DNA of 5,305 bases from Desulfobacterales bacterium (GTDB lineage: Bacteria; Desulfobacterota; DSM-4660; Desulfatiglandales; JALVZP01), in assembly GCA_027037575.1 (NCBI GenBank), contig JALVZP010000341.1, positions 1 to 5,305 of the forward strand, in the 5' to 3' direction. The translations under genes were made by a program, and so were the position numbers. This document shows positions 1 to 5,305 of this stretch, one piece after another (within the stretch, counting starts at the first letter, position 1; each line of letters opens with the position of its first letter). Under the pieces are notes generated by a model. That model was not told the DNA's origin, did no database searches, and saw only the letters and a list, made by a program, of their open reading frames with translations.

Positions 1-949
1 CATTTATAAGCTCATCTTTTCTTATTGGCATTGTCCCTACTTTGCTTACCACGATTCCTGCAGCAAAATTTGCCAGAAATGCTGAATCAAAAAAGCTTAA
101 GCCAGATGAAATAGATAGAGAAAGAACAGAGATGACTGTATCTCCTGCACCTGATACATCATATACCTCTTTTGAAAATGCAGGTATATGGCTTGATTCC
201 CCATTCTTTTCTAAGAAGAATATTCCATCCTTTCCTAATGTGATAAATACTACATCCAAGTCAAGTTCATTTAAGAACTTCTTTGCTGAAGATAGAATAT
301 CTGATTTTCCACTTGCATTAATTGCCTCTTTTTTGTTTGGTGTAATAGCTGTGACTCCTTTATATTTTTTAAATTTCTTCCCTTTTGGATCTACAAGGAT
401 TGGAATCTTTTTTTTGTAATGATCTACAATGCTTTTAACTATATTTTTTGTTACAACCCCTTTTGCATAATCAGAAATGATTATTCCATTTATGTCTGAA
501 AGAGAAAGGGCATAATCAATAAGCCTTTTTTCTATCTTAGAGGATATTTTTGTTCTTGATTCATAATCAAGCCTGACCACATGCTGTCCATTTGCAATAA
601 TCCTTATCTTTTTTGTTGTTGGCCTTGATGAATCTAAGATGATCCCTTCTCCTATAATCCCTTTCTCATCTAATATCCTTCTAAAAAATCTTCCATCCTT
701 ATCATCTCCTAATACTCCTGCTACATATACCTTTGCACCAAGAGATAATATATTGTTCGCTACATTTCCTGCTCCTCCAATACTAAATGAGTTCTCTTTT
801 ACATCTACAACCTGAACAGGTGCCTCAGGGGAAATCCTTTCTACATCTCCATAGACATATTCATCCAGTATAAGATCACCTATGACCAATAAGGAAAGAT
901 CTTTAAATCTGAGGATAGTATCACAGATCTTTTTTATATCAGTCCTCAT
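1..949 (-). CDS. D-glycero-beta-D-manno-heptose-7-phosphate kinase (RfaE1/HldA or N-terminal part of HldE), 3' end cut by window edge
   Basis: This PfkB/ribokinase-family enzyme phosphorylates heptose 7-phosphate at C1 to give heptose 1,7-bisphosphate, a cytoplasmic step towards ADP-heptose for the LPS inner core. I translated it from the reverse complement: 316 codons are visible and the frame is still open at base 1. The N-terminus reads VIGDLILDEYVYGDVERISP followed by EAPVQVV, the diagnostic start of the RfaE kinase domain. The glycine-rich GGAGN is at residues 58-62, TPNKKEA has the NxxE metal motif at N205-E208, and the anion-hole/catalytic GAGD is at 267-270 (D270 the presumed base). 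The text near the edge (VSKVGTMPIRKDEL) matches the end of the kinase domain, so the domain is nearly complete. Whether a cytidylyltransferase domain follows (bifunctional HldE) cannot be seen. The ATG at 949-947 overlaps the upstream TGA stop (ATGA), indicating translational coupling. Confidence 0.93.
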   Translation of the reverse strand, partial: MRTDIKKICDTILRFKDLSLLVIGDLILDEYVYGDVERISPEAPVQVVDVKENSFSIGGAGNVANNILSLGAKVYVAGVLGDDKDGRFFRRILDEKGIIGEGIILDSSRPTTKKIRIIANGQHVVRLDYESRTKISSKIEKRLIDYALSLSDINGIIISDYAKGVVTKNIVKSIVDHYKKKIPILVDPKGKKFKKYKGVTAITPNKKEAINASGKSDILSSAKKFLNELDLDVVFITLGKDGIFFLEKNGESSHIPAFSKEVYDVSGAGDTVISVLSLSISSGLSFFDSAFLANFAAGIVVSKVGTMPIRKDELIN

Positions 950-1830
950 ATCTCAATCCCAAACTGTTTTGCTACAATCTGAGGGACATCTACTGCTCCC
1001 ATAATTATAGGATCTTGATGACAGTCTGATCCACCAGTAACAATCAGGTTATGCTCTTCTGAGAATTTAAGATACTTTATAACTGTTTCTGGACTATGCT
1101 TTGAATGCCAGCACTCTATCCCGTCTAAGTATGGAAGCATCTTCTCTTCAATAATCCTTATCTGTTCATCTATATCATCAGTAATCTCATTAAGGGATGT
1201 TCCATTTGAATTGTTTGGATGTGCAAGAACTGCTTTTCCTCCTGCACCTCTTATAAGAGAGGATGCCTCTCCTAAGGATAATGGCATCTTTGGAACATCA
1301 CACTTTATAAGATACCTTTCAAATGCCTCTTTTCTGGATGAGACTATTCCTTTTTCTATCATGTAATCAGCAATATGTGGCCTTCCAAGTGTTCCATCTG
1401 CTCTTCTTTCTATTTCCTCCATATCTTCCATTGTTAAAGGAGAAAACCCATCTTTTATCAGCTCATTATTCAGCTTTTCCAATATCTTCTTTGCCCTTTT
1501 TTTTCTATAATCCCTCAGATCATGAAGCCTCTTTTTTATCCTTTCATTATGAATATCAAACTGATAGCCAAGTATATCTAAGGAAATCTCTTTTGAATCA
1601 GGATATGGCTGAAATCTGATATTTAGCTCCACTCCTGTTATATAATACATTCCGTATTTATCTGCCAATCTCTGTGCCTCTTCCTGACAATCAATGGAAT
1701 CATGATCAGTAATAGATATGACCTTTATTTTCCTTTTATTTGCTTCTTCAAATATCTGGCTAAGTAGGAGTTTTCCATCAGAGCAATCTTTTGAATGTAT
1801 ATGGAGGTCAATCTTGGAGGAGGCAGACAT
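946..1830 (-). CDS. PHP-domain metal-dependent phosphoesterase (YciV/TrpH-like)
   Basis: A 294-residue PHP-domain protein, expected to be a cytoplasmic metal-dependent phosphoesterase. The ligand set is intact: DLHIHS (8-13; H10, H12), SDG (17-19), TDHDS (41-45; H43), GVELN (66-70; E68), GRPHIA (149-154; H152), AHP (203-205; H204), H245 in the segment IECWHSKHS, and GSDCHQ (267-272; D269, H271). The roughly 290-residue length and the GRPHIA and IE..HS blocks match the YciV/TrpH group. Its characterised members hydrolyse 3',5'-nucleoside bisphosphates or trim short RNA 5' ends (RNase AM). Start at 1830 is chosen because the PHP motif begins at residue 8 and a GGGAG lies just upstream (1834-1838). 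The first 23 bases overlap the transglycosylase gene and the stop overlaps the start of the heptose kinase, so it sits in the middle of one operon. Substrate is not shown by the sequence; see the finding on a possible heptose-bisphosphatase role. Confidence 0.9.
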   Translation of the reverse strand: MSASSKIDLHIHSKDCSDGKLLLSQIFEEANKRKIKVISITDHDSIDCQEEAQRLADKYGMYYITGVELNIRFQPYPDSKEISLDILGYQFDIHNERIKKRLHDLRDYRKKRAKKILEKLNNELIKDGFSPLTMEDMEEIERRADGTLGRPHIADYMIEKGIVSSRKEAFERYLIKCDVPKMPLSLGEASSLIRGAGGKAVLAHPNNSNGTSLNEITDDIDEQIRIIEEKMLPYLDGIECWHSKHSPETVIKYLKFSEEHNLIVTGGSDCHQDPIIMGAVDVPQIVAKQFGIEI

Positions 1831-2440
1831 TATCTCCCATCTCTTCTCTGTATTTCCTGTAATAATATAGGACCCTTCTTACATATCTCCTTGTAGACCT
1901 AAATGGAGGAACACCTCTATACATCCTCACTTTTTTTATTCCTGCATTATATGCGGCAAGGGCAAGCTCCAAGTTATTATCAAATAGGATAAGGAGCTTT
2001 TTTAGATATCTTGCTCCAGCATCTATATTCAGTTCAGGATCAAATGGATCATCCACACCCATTGCCCTTAATGTTACAGGCATAAGCTGCATCAATCCCT
2101 TTGCGCCCCTATAAGACACTGCATGTGGTTTGAAGGAAGATTCTACTTTTATAACAGCCTTTATTAGTGCAGGATCCAGGTTATATCTGTCTGCTACTCT
2201 TAGTATAATGCTATGAAGACTATCCTCCTTTATTTTACTTATGGAATTATCCTCCTTGGAAAATAACTCAGGCTGAATGCAGACTGCTTTATTATTTTTA
2301 GGTGATTCCTTTATCTCCTTTACTATCCTTTGAATCTCCGAATCTATTTTGCGTGGCTTATAGGAGGGAGCAAGTTTAAATATCAAGATAAGAGCGAGGG
2401 ATGATCGCACTGCCAAATCTATAAACTTCTTCACCTTCAT
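1808..2440 (-). CDS. Exported lytic transglycosylase, SLT domain (MltC/Slt type)
   Basis: A 210-residue murein-cleaving enzyme of the GH23 (SLT) family. It cuts the MurNAc-GlcNAc bond non-hydrolytically in the periplasm and leaves 1,6-anhydro ends. The N-terminus (MKVKKF, then a hydrophobic run LAVRSSLALILIFKLAP) is a signal peptide or membrane anchor; no clear lipobox is seen. A charged, low-complexity linker of about 50 residues follows. The SLT domain starts near residue 75 with ILRVADRYNLDPALIKAVI. The catalytic glutamate is E100 in KVESSFKP, followed by S-YRGAKGLMQLMP (115-118 = GLMQ), AGARYLKKL and AAYNAG (162-167), all classic SLT blocks. I use the ATG at 2440 because AGGGGG (2448-2453) lies 7 bases upstream. 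An in-frame ATG at 2464 would add 8 residues, but it has no Shine-Dalgarno and sits inside a TATAAT box. First gene of the minus-strand cluster. Its first 35 codons include CGA, CGC and TCG, codons rarely used elsewhere in the window. Confidence 0.93.
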   Translation of the reverse strand: MKVKKFIDLAVRSSLALILIFKLAPSYKPRKIDSEIQRIVKEIKESPKNNKAVCIQPELFSKEDNSISKIKEDSLHSIILRVADRYNLDPALIKAVIKVESSFKPHAVSYRGAKGLMQLMPVTLRAMGVDDPFDPELNIDAGARYLKKLLILFDNNLELALAAYNAGIKKVRMYRGVPPFRSTRRYVRRVLYYYRKYREEMGDNVCLLQD

Positions 2441-2447
2441 GAATATA

Positions 2448-2453
2448 CCCCCT
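2448..2453 (-). promoter_or_regulatory. Ribosome binding site deciding the transglycosylase start
   Basis: AGGGGG on the minus strand, 7 bases before the ATG at 2440-2438. It is the only good Shine-Dalgarno near either candidate start and favours the shorter reading (210 residues) over the ATG at 2464. Confidence 0.7.
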
Positions 2454-2462
2454 ATGTTGCTC

Positions 2463-2468
2463 ATTATA
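2463..2468 (-). promoter_or_regulatory. Putative -10 box for the transglycosylase/PHP/heptose-kinase cluster
   Basis: A perfect TATAAT on the minus strand, about 22 bases before the preferred transglycosylase ATG, which would leave a short leader containing the AGGGGG site. No convincing -35 is at the right distance. The nearest TTG-containing hexamer (TTGGAT, 2489-2494) has a 20-base spacer, which is too long for a typical sigma-70 promoter. In such AT-rich DNA a TATAAT can occur by chance, so this rests mainly on position. Confidence 0.4.
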
Positions 2469-2509
2469 CTAACATTTTTTTAAAAAATATCCAAGAATTT
2501 AAAGATATA

Positions 2510-2541
2510 GCAAAAAGGATGCATTTCTGTTATCCTTTTGC
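2510..2541. repeat. Inverted repeat in the guaA leader/promoter region
   Basis: GCAAAAAGGAT (2510-2520) and ATCCTTTTGC (2532-2541) are reverse complements apart from one extra A in the left arm, separated by an 11-base spacer. The repeat lies 26 bases before the guaA ATG and is followed by a run of A on the plus strand. As RNA it could form a 10-bp stem; as DNA it could be an operator for a dimeric regulator. It lacks a downstream U-run on either strand that would make it an intrinsic terminator, and it does not match the E. coli PurR box or the PurBox of Gram-positives. Function unknown. Confidence 0.5.
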
Positions 2542-2567
2542 AAAAAAATAAAAGGTAGCATAAGGCT

Positions 2568-4106
2568 ATGGGAAGGATACTGATATTAGACTTTGGATCT
2601 CAATATACACAGCTTATTGCAAGAAGGGTAAGAGAGGCTCAGGTATATAGTGAGATTCATCCTTATAATATGCCCATAAAAGAAATTGCCTCCTTTAATC
2701 CAAAGGGGATAATCCTTTCTGGCGGGCCTTCAAGTGTTTATGAAAAAAGGGCTCCATTTCCTGATAAAGGTATATTTTCTCTTGGAGTGCCAATACTTGG
2801 TATCTGCTATGGACTCCAGGTAATAACCTATATGAATGGAGGAAAGGTAAAAGAATCAAAGGAGAGGGAATATGGAAACTCCTATATAAGGGTGCTTGAC
2901 AATAAAGACCTTTTCTCCGGATTCTACATAGGAGAAAGACTTAAGGTATGGATGAGTCATGGTGATAGGGTAGAGGAGATTCCAGAAGGATTTATAAAGC
3001 TTGCAGAAAGTGAAAATAGTCCTTTTGCATCAATAGCAGATAGAAAGAGGAAGATATATGGAGTTCAGTTCCATCCTGAAGTAGCACATACACCGAGAGG
3101 AATGGATATACTAAAGAACTTCCTATATCTTATATGTAATTGTTCTCCTTCCTGGACAATGTCCTCCTTTATAGAAAATACAGTAAAAGAGATAAAAGAG
3201 AAAGTGGGAAATGAGAGGGTCCTTTGTGCACTTTCAGGAGGGGTAGATTCCTCTGTAACAGCAATACTTATGCATAAGGCAATAGGAGATAGGCTTATCT
3301 GTGTATTCATTGACAATGGTCTATTGAGAAAGGATGAGGCAAAAAAGGTAGTAAAAATATTCAAAGAGAAATTGGGACTTAATCTTCATCTTGTAAATGC
3401 AGAGGAAAGATTCCTTAGTGCGCTAAGAGGCGTAACAGATCCTGAAAAAAAGAGGAAGATAATAGGGGAGCTATTTATAAGGGTATTCGAGGAAAAGGCA
3501 AAGGAGTTTGGAAAGATAAGGTATCTTGCTCAAGGAACACTATATCCAGATGTGATAGAGAGTGTTTCATATAAAGGACCATCTTCTACAATAAAGAGCC
3601 ATCACAATGTAGGTGGGCTTCCCAAGGATATGGAATTTGAACTTATTGAGCCATTAAAAGAGCTATTTAAGGATGAGGTAAGGAGGGTTGGGATTGAGCT
3701 TGGAATTCCAAAAGAGATACTCCTTAGGCATCCATTTCCTGGACCAGGTCTTGCTGTAAGGATAATAGGAGAGGTAACAAAGGAGAGATTGGACCTATTA
3801 AGGGAGGCAGATAGCATTGTTGTTGAGGAAATAAAAAGGGCAGGCCTTTATGAAAAGGTATGGCAGGCCTTTGCAGTTCTTCTTCCTATAAAGAGTGTTG
3901 GAGTTATGGGGGATGAAAGAACATATGAACATGTTGTTGCTGTAAGGATTGTAGAAAGTCAGGATGCAATGACAGCAGACTGGAGCAAGGTTCCATATGA
4001 GGTCTTAGAGAGGATATCTAACAGGATAATAAATACAGTAAAAGGTATTAATAGGGTTGTATATGATATATCCTCCAAGCCTCCAAGCACAATAGAATGG
4101 GAATAA
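2568..4106 (+). CDS. guaA: GMP synthase (glutamine-hydrolysing)
   Basis: This 512-residue enzyme makes GMP from XMP, ATP and glutamine, the last step of de novo guanine nucleotide synthesis, in the cytoplasm. Domains in order: a class I glutamine amidotransferase (about 1-190), with the nucleophile C80 in GICYGLQ and the triad partners H169 and E171 in VQFHPE; an ATP-pyrophosphatase domain (about 198-390), with the P-loop SGGVDSS at 223-229 and GTLYPDVIES at 323-332; and the GuaA C-terminal dimerisation domain (about 390-512), beginning at HPFPGPGLAVR and ending in STIEWE, the usual C-terminus of the family. Length is normal and no key residue is missing. AAAGGTAG (2551-2558) upstream is a plausible ribosome binding site. 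I found no confident sigma-70 promoter for it. The last 10 bases overlap the next gene. Codon use is strongly AGA/AGG and ATA biased like its neighbours. Confidence 0.98.
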   Translation: MGRILILDFGSQYTQLIARRVREAQVYSEIHPYNMPIKEIASFNPKGIILSGGPSSVYEKRAPFPDKGIFSLGVPILGICYGLQVITYMNGGKVKESKEREYGNSYIRVLDNKDLFSGFYIGERLKVWMSHGDRVEEIPEGFIKLAESENSPFASIADRKRKIYGVQFHPEVAHTPRGMDILKNFLYLICNCSPSWTMSSFIENTVKEIKEKVGNERVLCALSGGVDSSVTAILMHKAIGDRLICVFIDNGLLRKDEAKKVVKIFKEKLGLNLHLVNAEERFLSALRGVTDPEKKRKIIGELFIRVFEEKAKEFGKIRYLAQGTLYPDVIESVSYKGPSSTIKSHHNVGGLPKDMEFELIEPLKELFKDEVRRVGIELGIPKEILLRHPFPGPGLAVRIIGEVTKERLDLLREADSIVVEEIKRAGLYEKVWQAFAVLLPIKSVGVMGDERTYEHVVAVRIVESQDAMTADWSKVPYEVLERISNRIINTVKGINRVVYDISSKPPSTIEWE

Positions 4107-4798
4107 TTAAGCCAAAAAAAAGAAGAAGGGATCCTGAGATAGCAGAGGATACAATAATGATTATTCCAAAAAGAGAGATTGAATGCTTTGTAAAAGAGAT
4201 CAATGCAAAAGATCTTGGAGAAATAGACGGTTGTCTTTATAGGCTATATCTAAAGGACAATATTGCCATAATTGGACCTTTCCTGGGTGCTCCACATGCA
4301 ACAATAGGTCTTGAAAGGATAATTGCTCTTGGTGCAAAGAGGATATGGGTATTTAGCTGGTGCGGTTCTATAAATAAGGATATAAGAATAGGGGATGTTG
4401 TTATTCCTGCAGGTTCCTTTTCAGAGGAAGGGGTATCACAGCACTATCCAGTAGATTCTGATATAAGGCCAGATCCGGATATGATCCAAAGGATAAAGAA
4501 TGCGTTTAAAAAAGAAAATATTCCATTTTATGAAGGAATCTTCTGGACAACAGATGCACCATATAGAGAAACAGAAGAAAAGATAAGAGAATATCAGAGA
4601 AAAGGGGTAATTGGAGTTGATATGGAGATATCTGCACTTATGAGAGTGGCAATATTCAGAAAAGTATCACTTGCATCTATATTTGTTGTATCAGATGAGC
4701 TTTTTTCAGGAAGATGGAAACCTGGATTTTCAGATCAAAGGATGAAGGAAATGTCCAGGAAGATAGTTCATATAATCTTTGATCTGGCTAAAAAATAG
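4097..4798 (+). CDS. Nucleoside phosphorylase family protein (PNP/UDP fold), substrate unknown
   Basis: A 233-residue cytoplasmic protein of the PNP/UDP phosphorylase superfamily (PF01048), most like the uridine phosphorylase side. GAPHATIGLERIIALGAK (64-81), WCGSI (88-92), IRIGDVVIPAGSFSEEGVSQ (96-115), TTDAPYRET (151-159), GVDMEISAL (173-181) and VVSDE (197-201) follow the family order. D175-M176-E177 correspond to the Glu-Met-Glu ribose-binding segment. The usual N-terminal phosphate motif (GDPxR) is replaced by IPKREIE, and the Arg and Thr before the GxI turn are absent, so phosphorolysis is not assured. It overlaps guaA by 10 bases, suggesting co-transcription and a purine link (inference). 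Start: ATG 4097 has no good Shine-Dalgarno but may be coupled to guaA termination and gives a full first beta strand. ATG 4157 has AGAGGA (4144-4149) 7 bases upstream but would clip that strand. Roughly 60:40 for 4097. Confidence 0.85.
   Translation: MGIIKPKKRRRDPEIAEDTIMIIPKREIECFVKEINAKDLGEIDGCLYRLYLKDNIAIIGPFLGAPHATIGLERIIALGAKRIWVFSWCGSINKDIRIGDVVIPAGSFSEEGVSQHYPVDSDIRPDPDMIQRIKNAFKKENIPFYEGIFWTTDAPYRETEEKIREYQRKGVIGVDMEISALMRVAIFRKVSLASIFVVSDELFSGRWKPGFSDQRMKEMSRKIVHIIFDLAKK
4144..4149 (+). promoter_or_regulatory. Shine-Dalgarno-like site supporting an alternative internal start of the phosphorylase-like gene
   Basis: AGAGGA lies 7 bases before an in-frame ATG at 4157-4159, whereas the ATG at 4097 has none. 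It leaves open a 213-residue form starting MIIPKREIE. I still prefer 4097 because the shorter form would begin in the middle of the first core beta strand (TIMIIP). Confidence 0.35.
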
Positions 4799-5098
4799 CT
4801 ACTTCTTTTTTTGTTCCTCTAATAATTTTATTAGCCTCTCATTCTGCTTTATCAGTATAAGATTTGTCTTTATCTGAAACCTGAGTAGCTCTATAAGCTC
4901 TTTAATGATCTCCTTTTCATCCTTATCTGTAGAATAGGTCTTTACATCCTTTTCATTGTAGTGTTCGTAGTATTTTAGAAACTCCTTATCCAGCCATATA
5001 TTTATCTTATTTGGGATATAAATATTTTCCTTGCCAAAAGAAATCCCTCCAAAAATAAGGAAAAGCAGAATAAGGGAAAAAAATACTTTATTTTTCAT
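4799..5098 (-). CDS. Small secreted protein with helical/coiled-coil C-terminus, unknown function
   Basis: I do not recognise this 99-residue protein. It starts with a clear signal peptide: K2 and K4, then a hydrophobic core VFFSLILLFLIFGGIS, with a likely signal peptidase I site after SFG (about residue 22, before KEN). The mature part is about 77 residues: a tyrosine- and lysine-rich segment (IYIPNKINIWLDKEFLKYYE), an acidic linker (STDKDEKE), and from about residue 61 a long amphipathic helix. Residues I65, L68, L72, L82, L89 and L93 are at heptad spacing with Q75, T79 and N86 in the intervening positions, suggesting a short coiled coil. No cysteine and no lipobox. Start 5098 is preferred because GGAG (5105-5108) lies 6 bases upstream; the in-frame ATG at 5110 has no Shine-Dalgarno. 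It follows ispD by 25 bases, probably in the same transcript, though there is no functional link. Confidence 0.7.
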   Translation of the reverse strand: MKNKVFFSLILLFLIFGGISFGKENIYIPNKINIWLDKEFLKYYEHYNEKDVKTYSTDKDEKEIIKELIELLRFQIKTNLILIKQNERLIKLLEEQKKK

Positions 5099-5101
5099 CT
5101 C

Positions 5102-5108
5102 CCTCTCC
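5102..5108 (-). promoter_or_regulatory. Ribosome binding site deciding the start of the small secreted protein
   Basis: GGAGAGG on the minus strand, with GGAG placed 6 bases before the ATG at 5098-5096. The other in-frame ATG (5110-5108) overlaps this site and is preceded only by A/T-rich sequence. Confidence 0.6.
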
Positions 5109-5110
5109 AT

Positions 5111-5136
5111 TTAATTTTTTCTTTTAATTTTTTCTT
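5111..5136. repeat. Perfect 13-bp tandem duplication at the ispD 3' end
   Basis: TTAATTTTTTCTT occurs twice head to tail (5111-5123 and 5124-5136) with no mismatch. The right-hand copy holds the ispD stop codon (TAA, 5126-5124 on the minus strand) and the last codons; the other copy fills the gap to the next gene. Its low complexity fits replication slippage. Removing one copy would leave the ispD stop directly against the ATG at 5110. Confidence 0.85.
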
Positions 5137-5305
5137 GTTTTGATTTGTAAAATAGCATCTGCAAGCTTAAGGTCAAAAGGTGTTGTTATCTTTATGTTCT
5201 CTTCATATCCCTTTATGACTTTAACCTTTATCCCCATCTTTTCTAAGAGCATGGAATCATCTGTTATCCCTTCCCATCCCTCTATATGAGCCCTTACATG
5301 TGCAT
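5124..5305 (-). CDS. ispD: 2-C-methyl-D-erythritol 4-phosphate cytidylyltransferase, C-terminal 59 residues only (5' end beyond window)
   Basis: IspD transfers CMP from CTP to methylerythritol 4-phosphate in the MEP isoprenoid pathway (cytoplasm). Only the C-terminus is in the window; I translated it from the reverse complement, starting with the complete codon at 5303. Family landmarks are EGITDDSMLLEKMG (the TD-x(3)-LE block that contributes the aspartate of the active site) and, 17 residues later, NIKITTPFDLKLADAIL, which matches the signature NIKITTPEDL...A of IspD/YgbP C-termini. It ends at TAA 5126-5124. The visible part shows no frameshift. The catalytic N-terminal CTP-binding loop (GGxGxR) lies outside. 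Next gene downstream on the same strand is the small secreted protein. An IspD-type neighbour such as ispF is not visible. Confidence 0.93.
   Translation of the reverse strand, partial: AHVRAHIEGWEGITDDSMLLEKMGIKVKVIKGYEENIKITTPFDLKLADAILQIKTRKN

Noticed and set aside
42..419. Open frame of 125 codons on the plus strand
   Set aside because: It lies wholly antisense to the heptose kinase, whose motifs (GAGD, NxxE) are in the opposite strand; no domain or good ribosome binding site.
1323..1619. Open frame of 98 codons on the plus strand
   Set aside because: Antisense shadow of the PHP gene; phenylalanine/leucine-rich composition simply mirrors the purine-rich coding strand.
2462..2464. Upstream ATG as transglycosylase start
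   Set aside because: No Shine-Dalgarno, and it overlaps the likely -10 box; the ATG at 2440 has AGGGGG at good spacing.
2441..2567. Plus-strand sigma-70 promoter or purine riboswitch for guaA
   Set aside because: TATACT (2465-2470) and GATATA (2504-2509) resemble -10 boxes but have no -35 at the right spacing. The stretch is too short and lacks the conserved three-way junction of a purine riboswitch.
3065..3364. Open frame of 99 codons on the minus strand
   Set aside because: Antisense to the guaA amidotransferase/ATPase junction; no recognisable protein features.
3602..3817. Open frame of 71 codons on the minus strand
   Set aside because: Antisense to the conserved GuaA dimerisation region; a shadow.
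4785..4815. A-run and T-run around the convergent stops as a bidirectional terminator
   Set aside because: The possible stem is only A-T pairs with no GC core, so I do not call an intrinsic terminator.
1..5305. Mobile element, CRISPR array, toxin-antitoxin pair, tRNA or rRNA
   Set aside because: Nearly all of the sequence is filled by recognised housekeeping or envelope genes. No spaced repeats, transposase motifs or cloverleaf structures were seen on either strand.

Overview
The window looks like an ordinary chromosomal segment of a Gram-negative, AT-rich bacterium (GC roughly 36-38% by eye). It holds six protein-coding genes, two of them cut by the window edges, and one small secreted protein of unknown function that makes the seventh. 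Gram-negative character is inferred from an LPS heptose kinase and an exported lytic transglycosylase. Coding strands are purine-rich, arginine is written almost only as AGA/AGG, ATA is a common isoleucine codon, and the dinucleotide CpG is extremely rare (21 counted in the window). This style fits several uncultured or thermophilic lineages, but I cannot name a taxon from the sequence.

Layout. On the minus strand, 2440 down to 1 is a tight cluster: a lytic transglycosylase (1808-2440), a PHP-domain phosphoesterase (946-1830) and a heptose-7-phosphate kinase (949 to beyond the left edge). Neighbouring genes overlap by 23 and 4 bases, so they are almost certainly one transcript. A divergent intergenic stretch (2441-2567) carries a TATAAT box for that cluster and an inverted repeat upstream of the plus-strand genes. 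On the plus strand, guaA (GMP synthase, 2568-4106) overlaps by 10 bases a nucleoside-phosphorylase-like gene (4097-4798). Its stop codon directly abuts the stop codon of a converging minus-strand gene (4799-5098), a small secreted protein that follows the 3' end of ispD (5124 to beyond the right edge). A 13-bp perfect tandem duplication spans the ispD stop.

How the genes work together. The minus cluster combines cell-envelope functions (peptidoglycan cleavage and LPS heptose synthesis) with a phosphoesterase whose substrate is open. The plus pair combines GMP synthesis with an enzyme of the nucleoside phosphorylase fold that appears to have lost the usual phosphate-binding residues. ispD belongs to the MEP isoprenoid pathway.

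I found no mobile element, CRISPR array, RNA gene or clear new defence or biosynthetic system. The most useful leads are the altered phosphorylase, the PHP-heptose kinase coupling, the unknown secreted protein and the strong CpG avoidance. Apart from the window edges, no stretch longer than about 130 bases lacks a gene.
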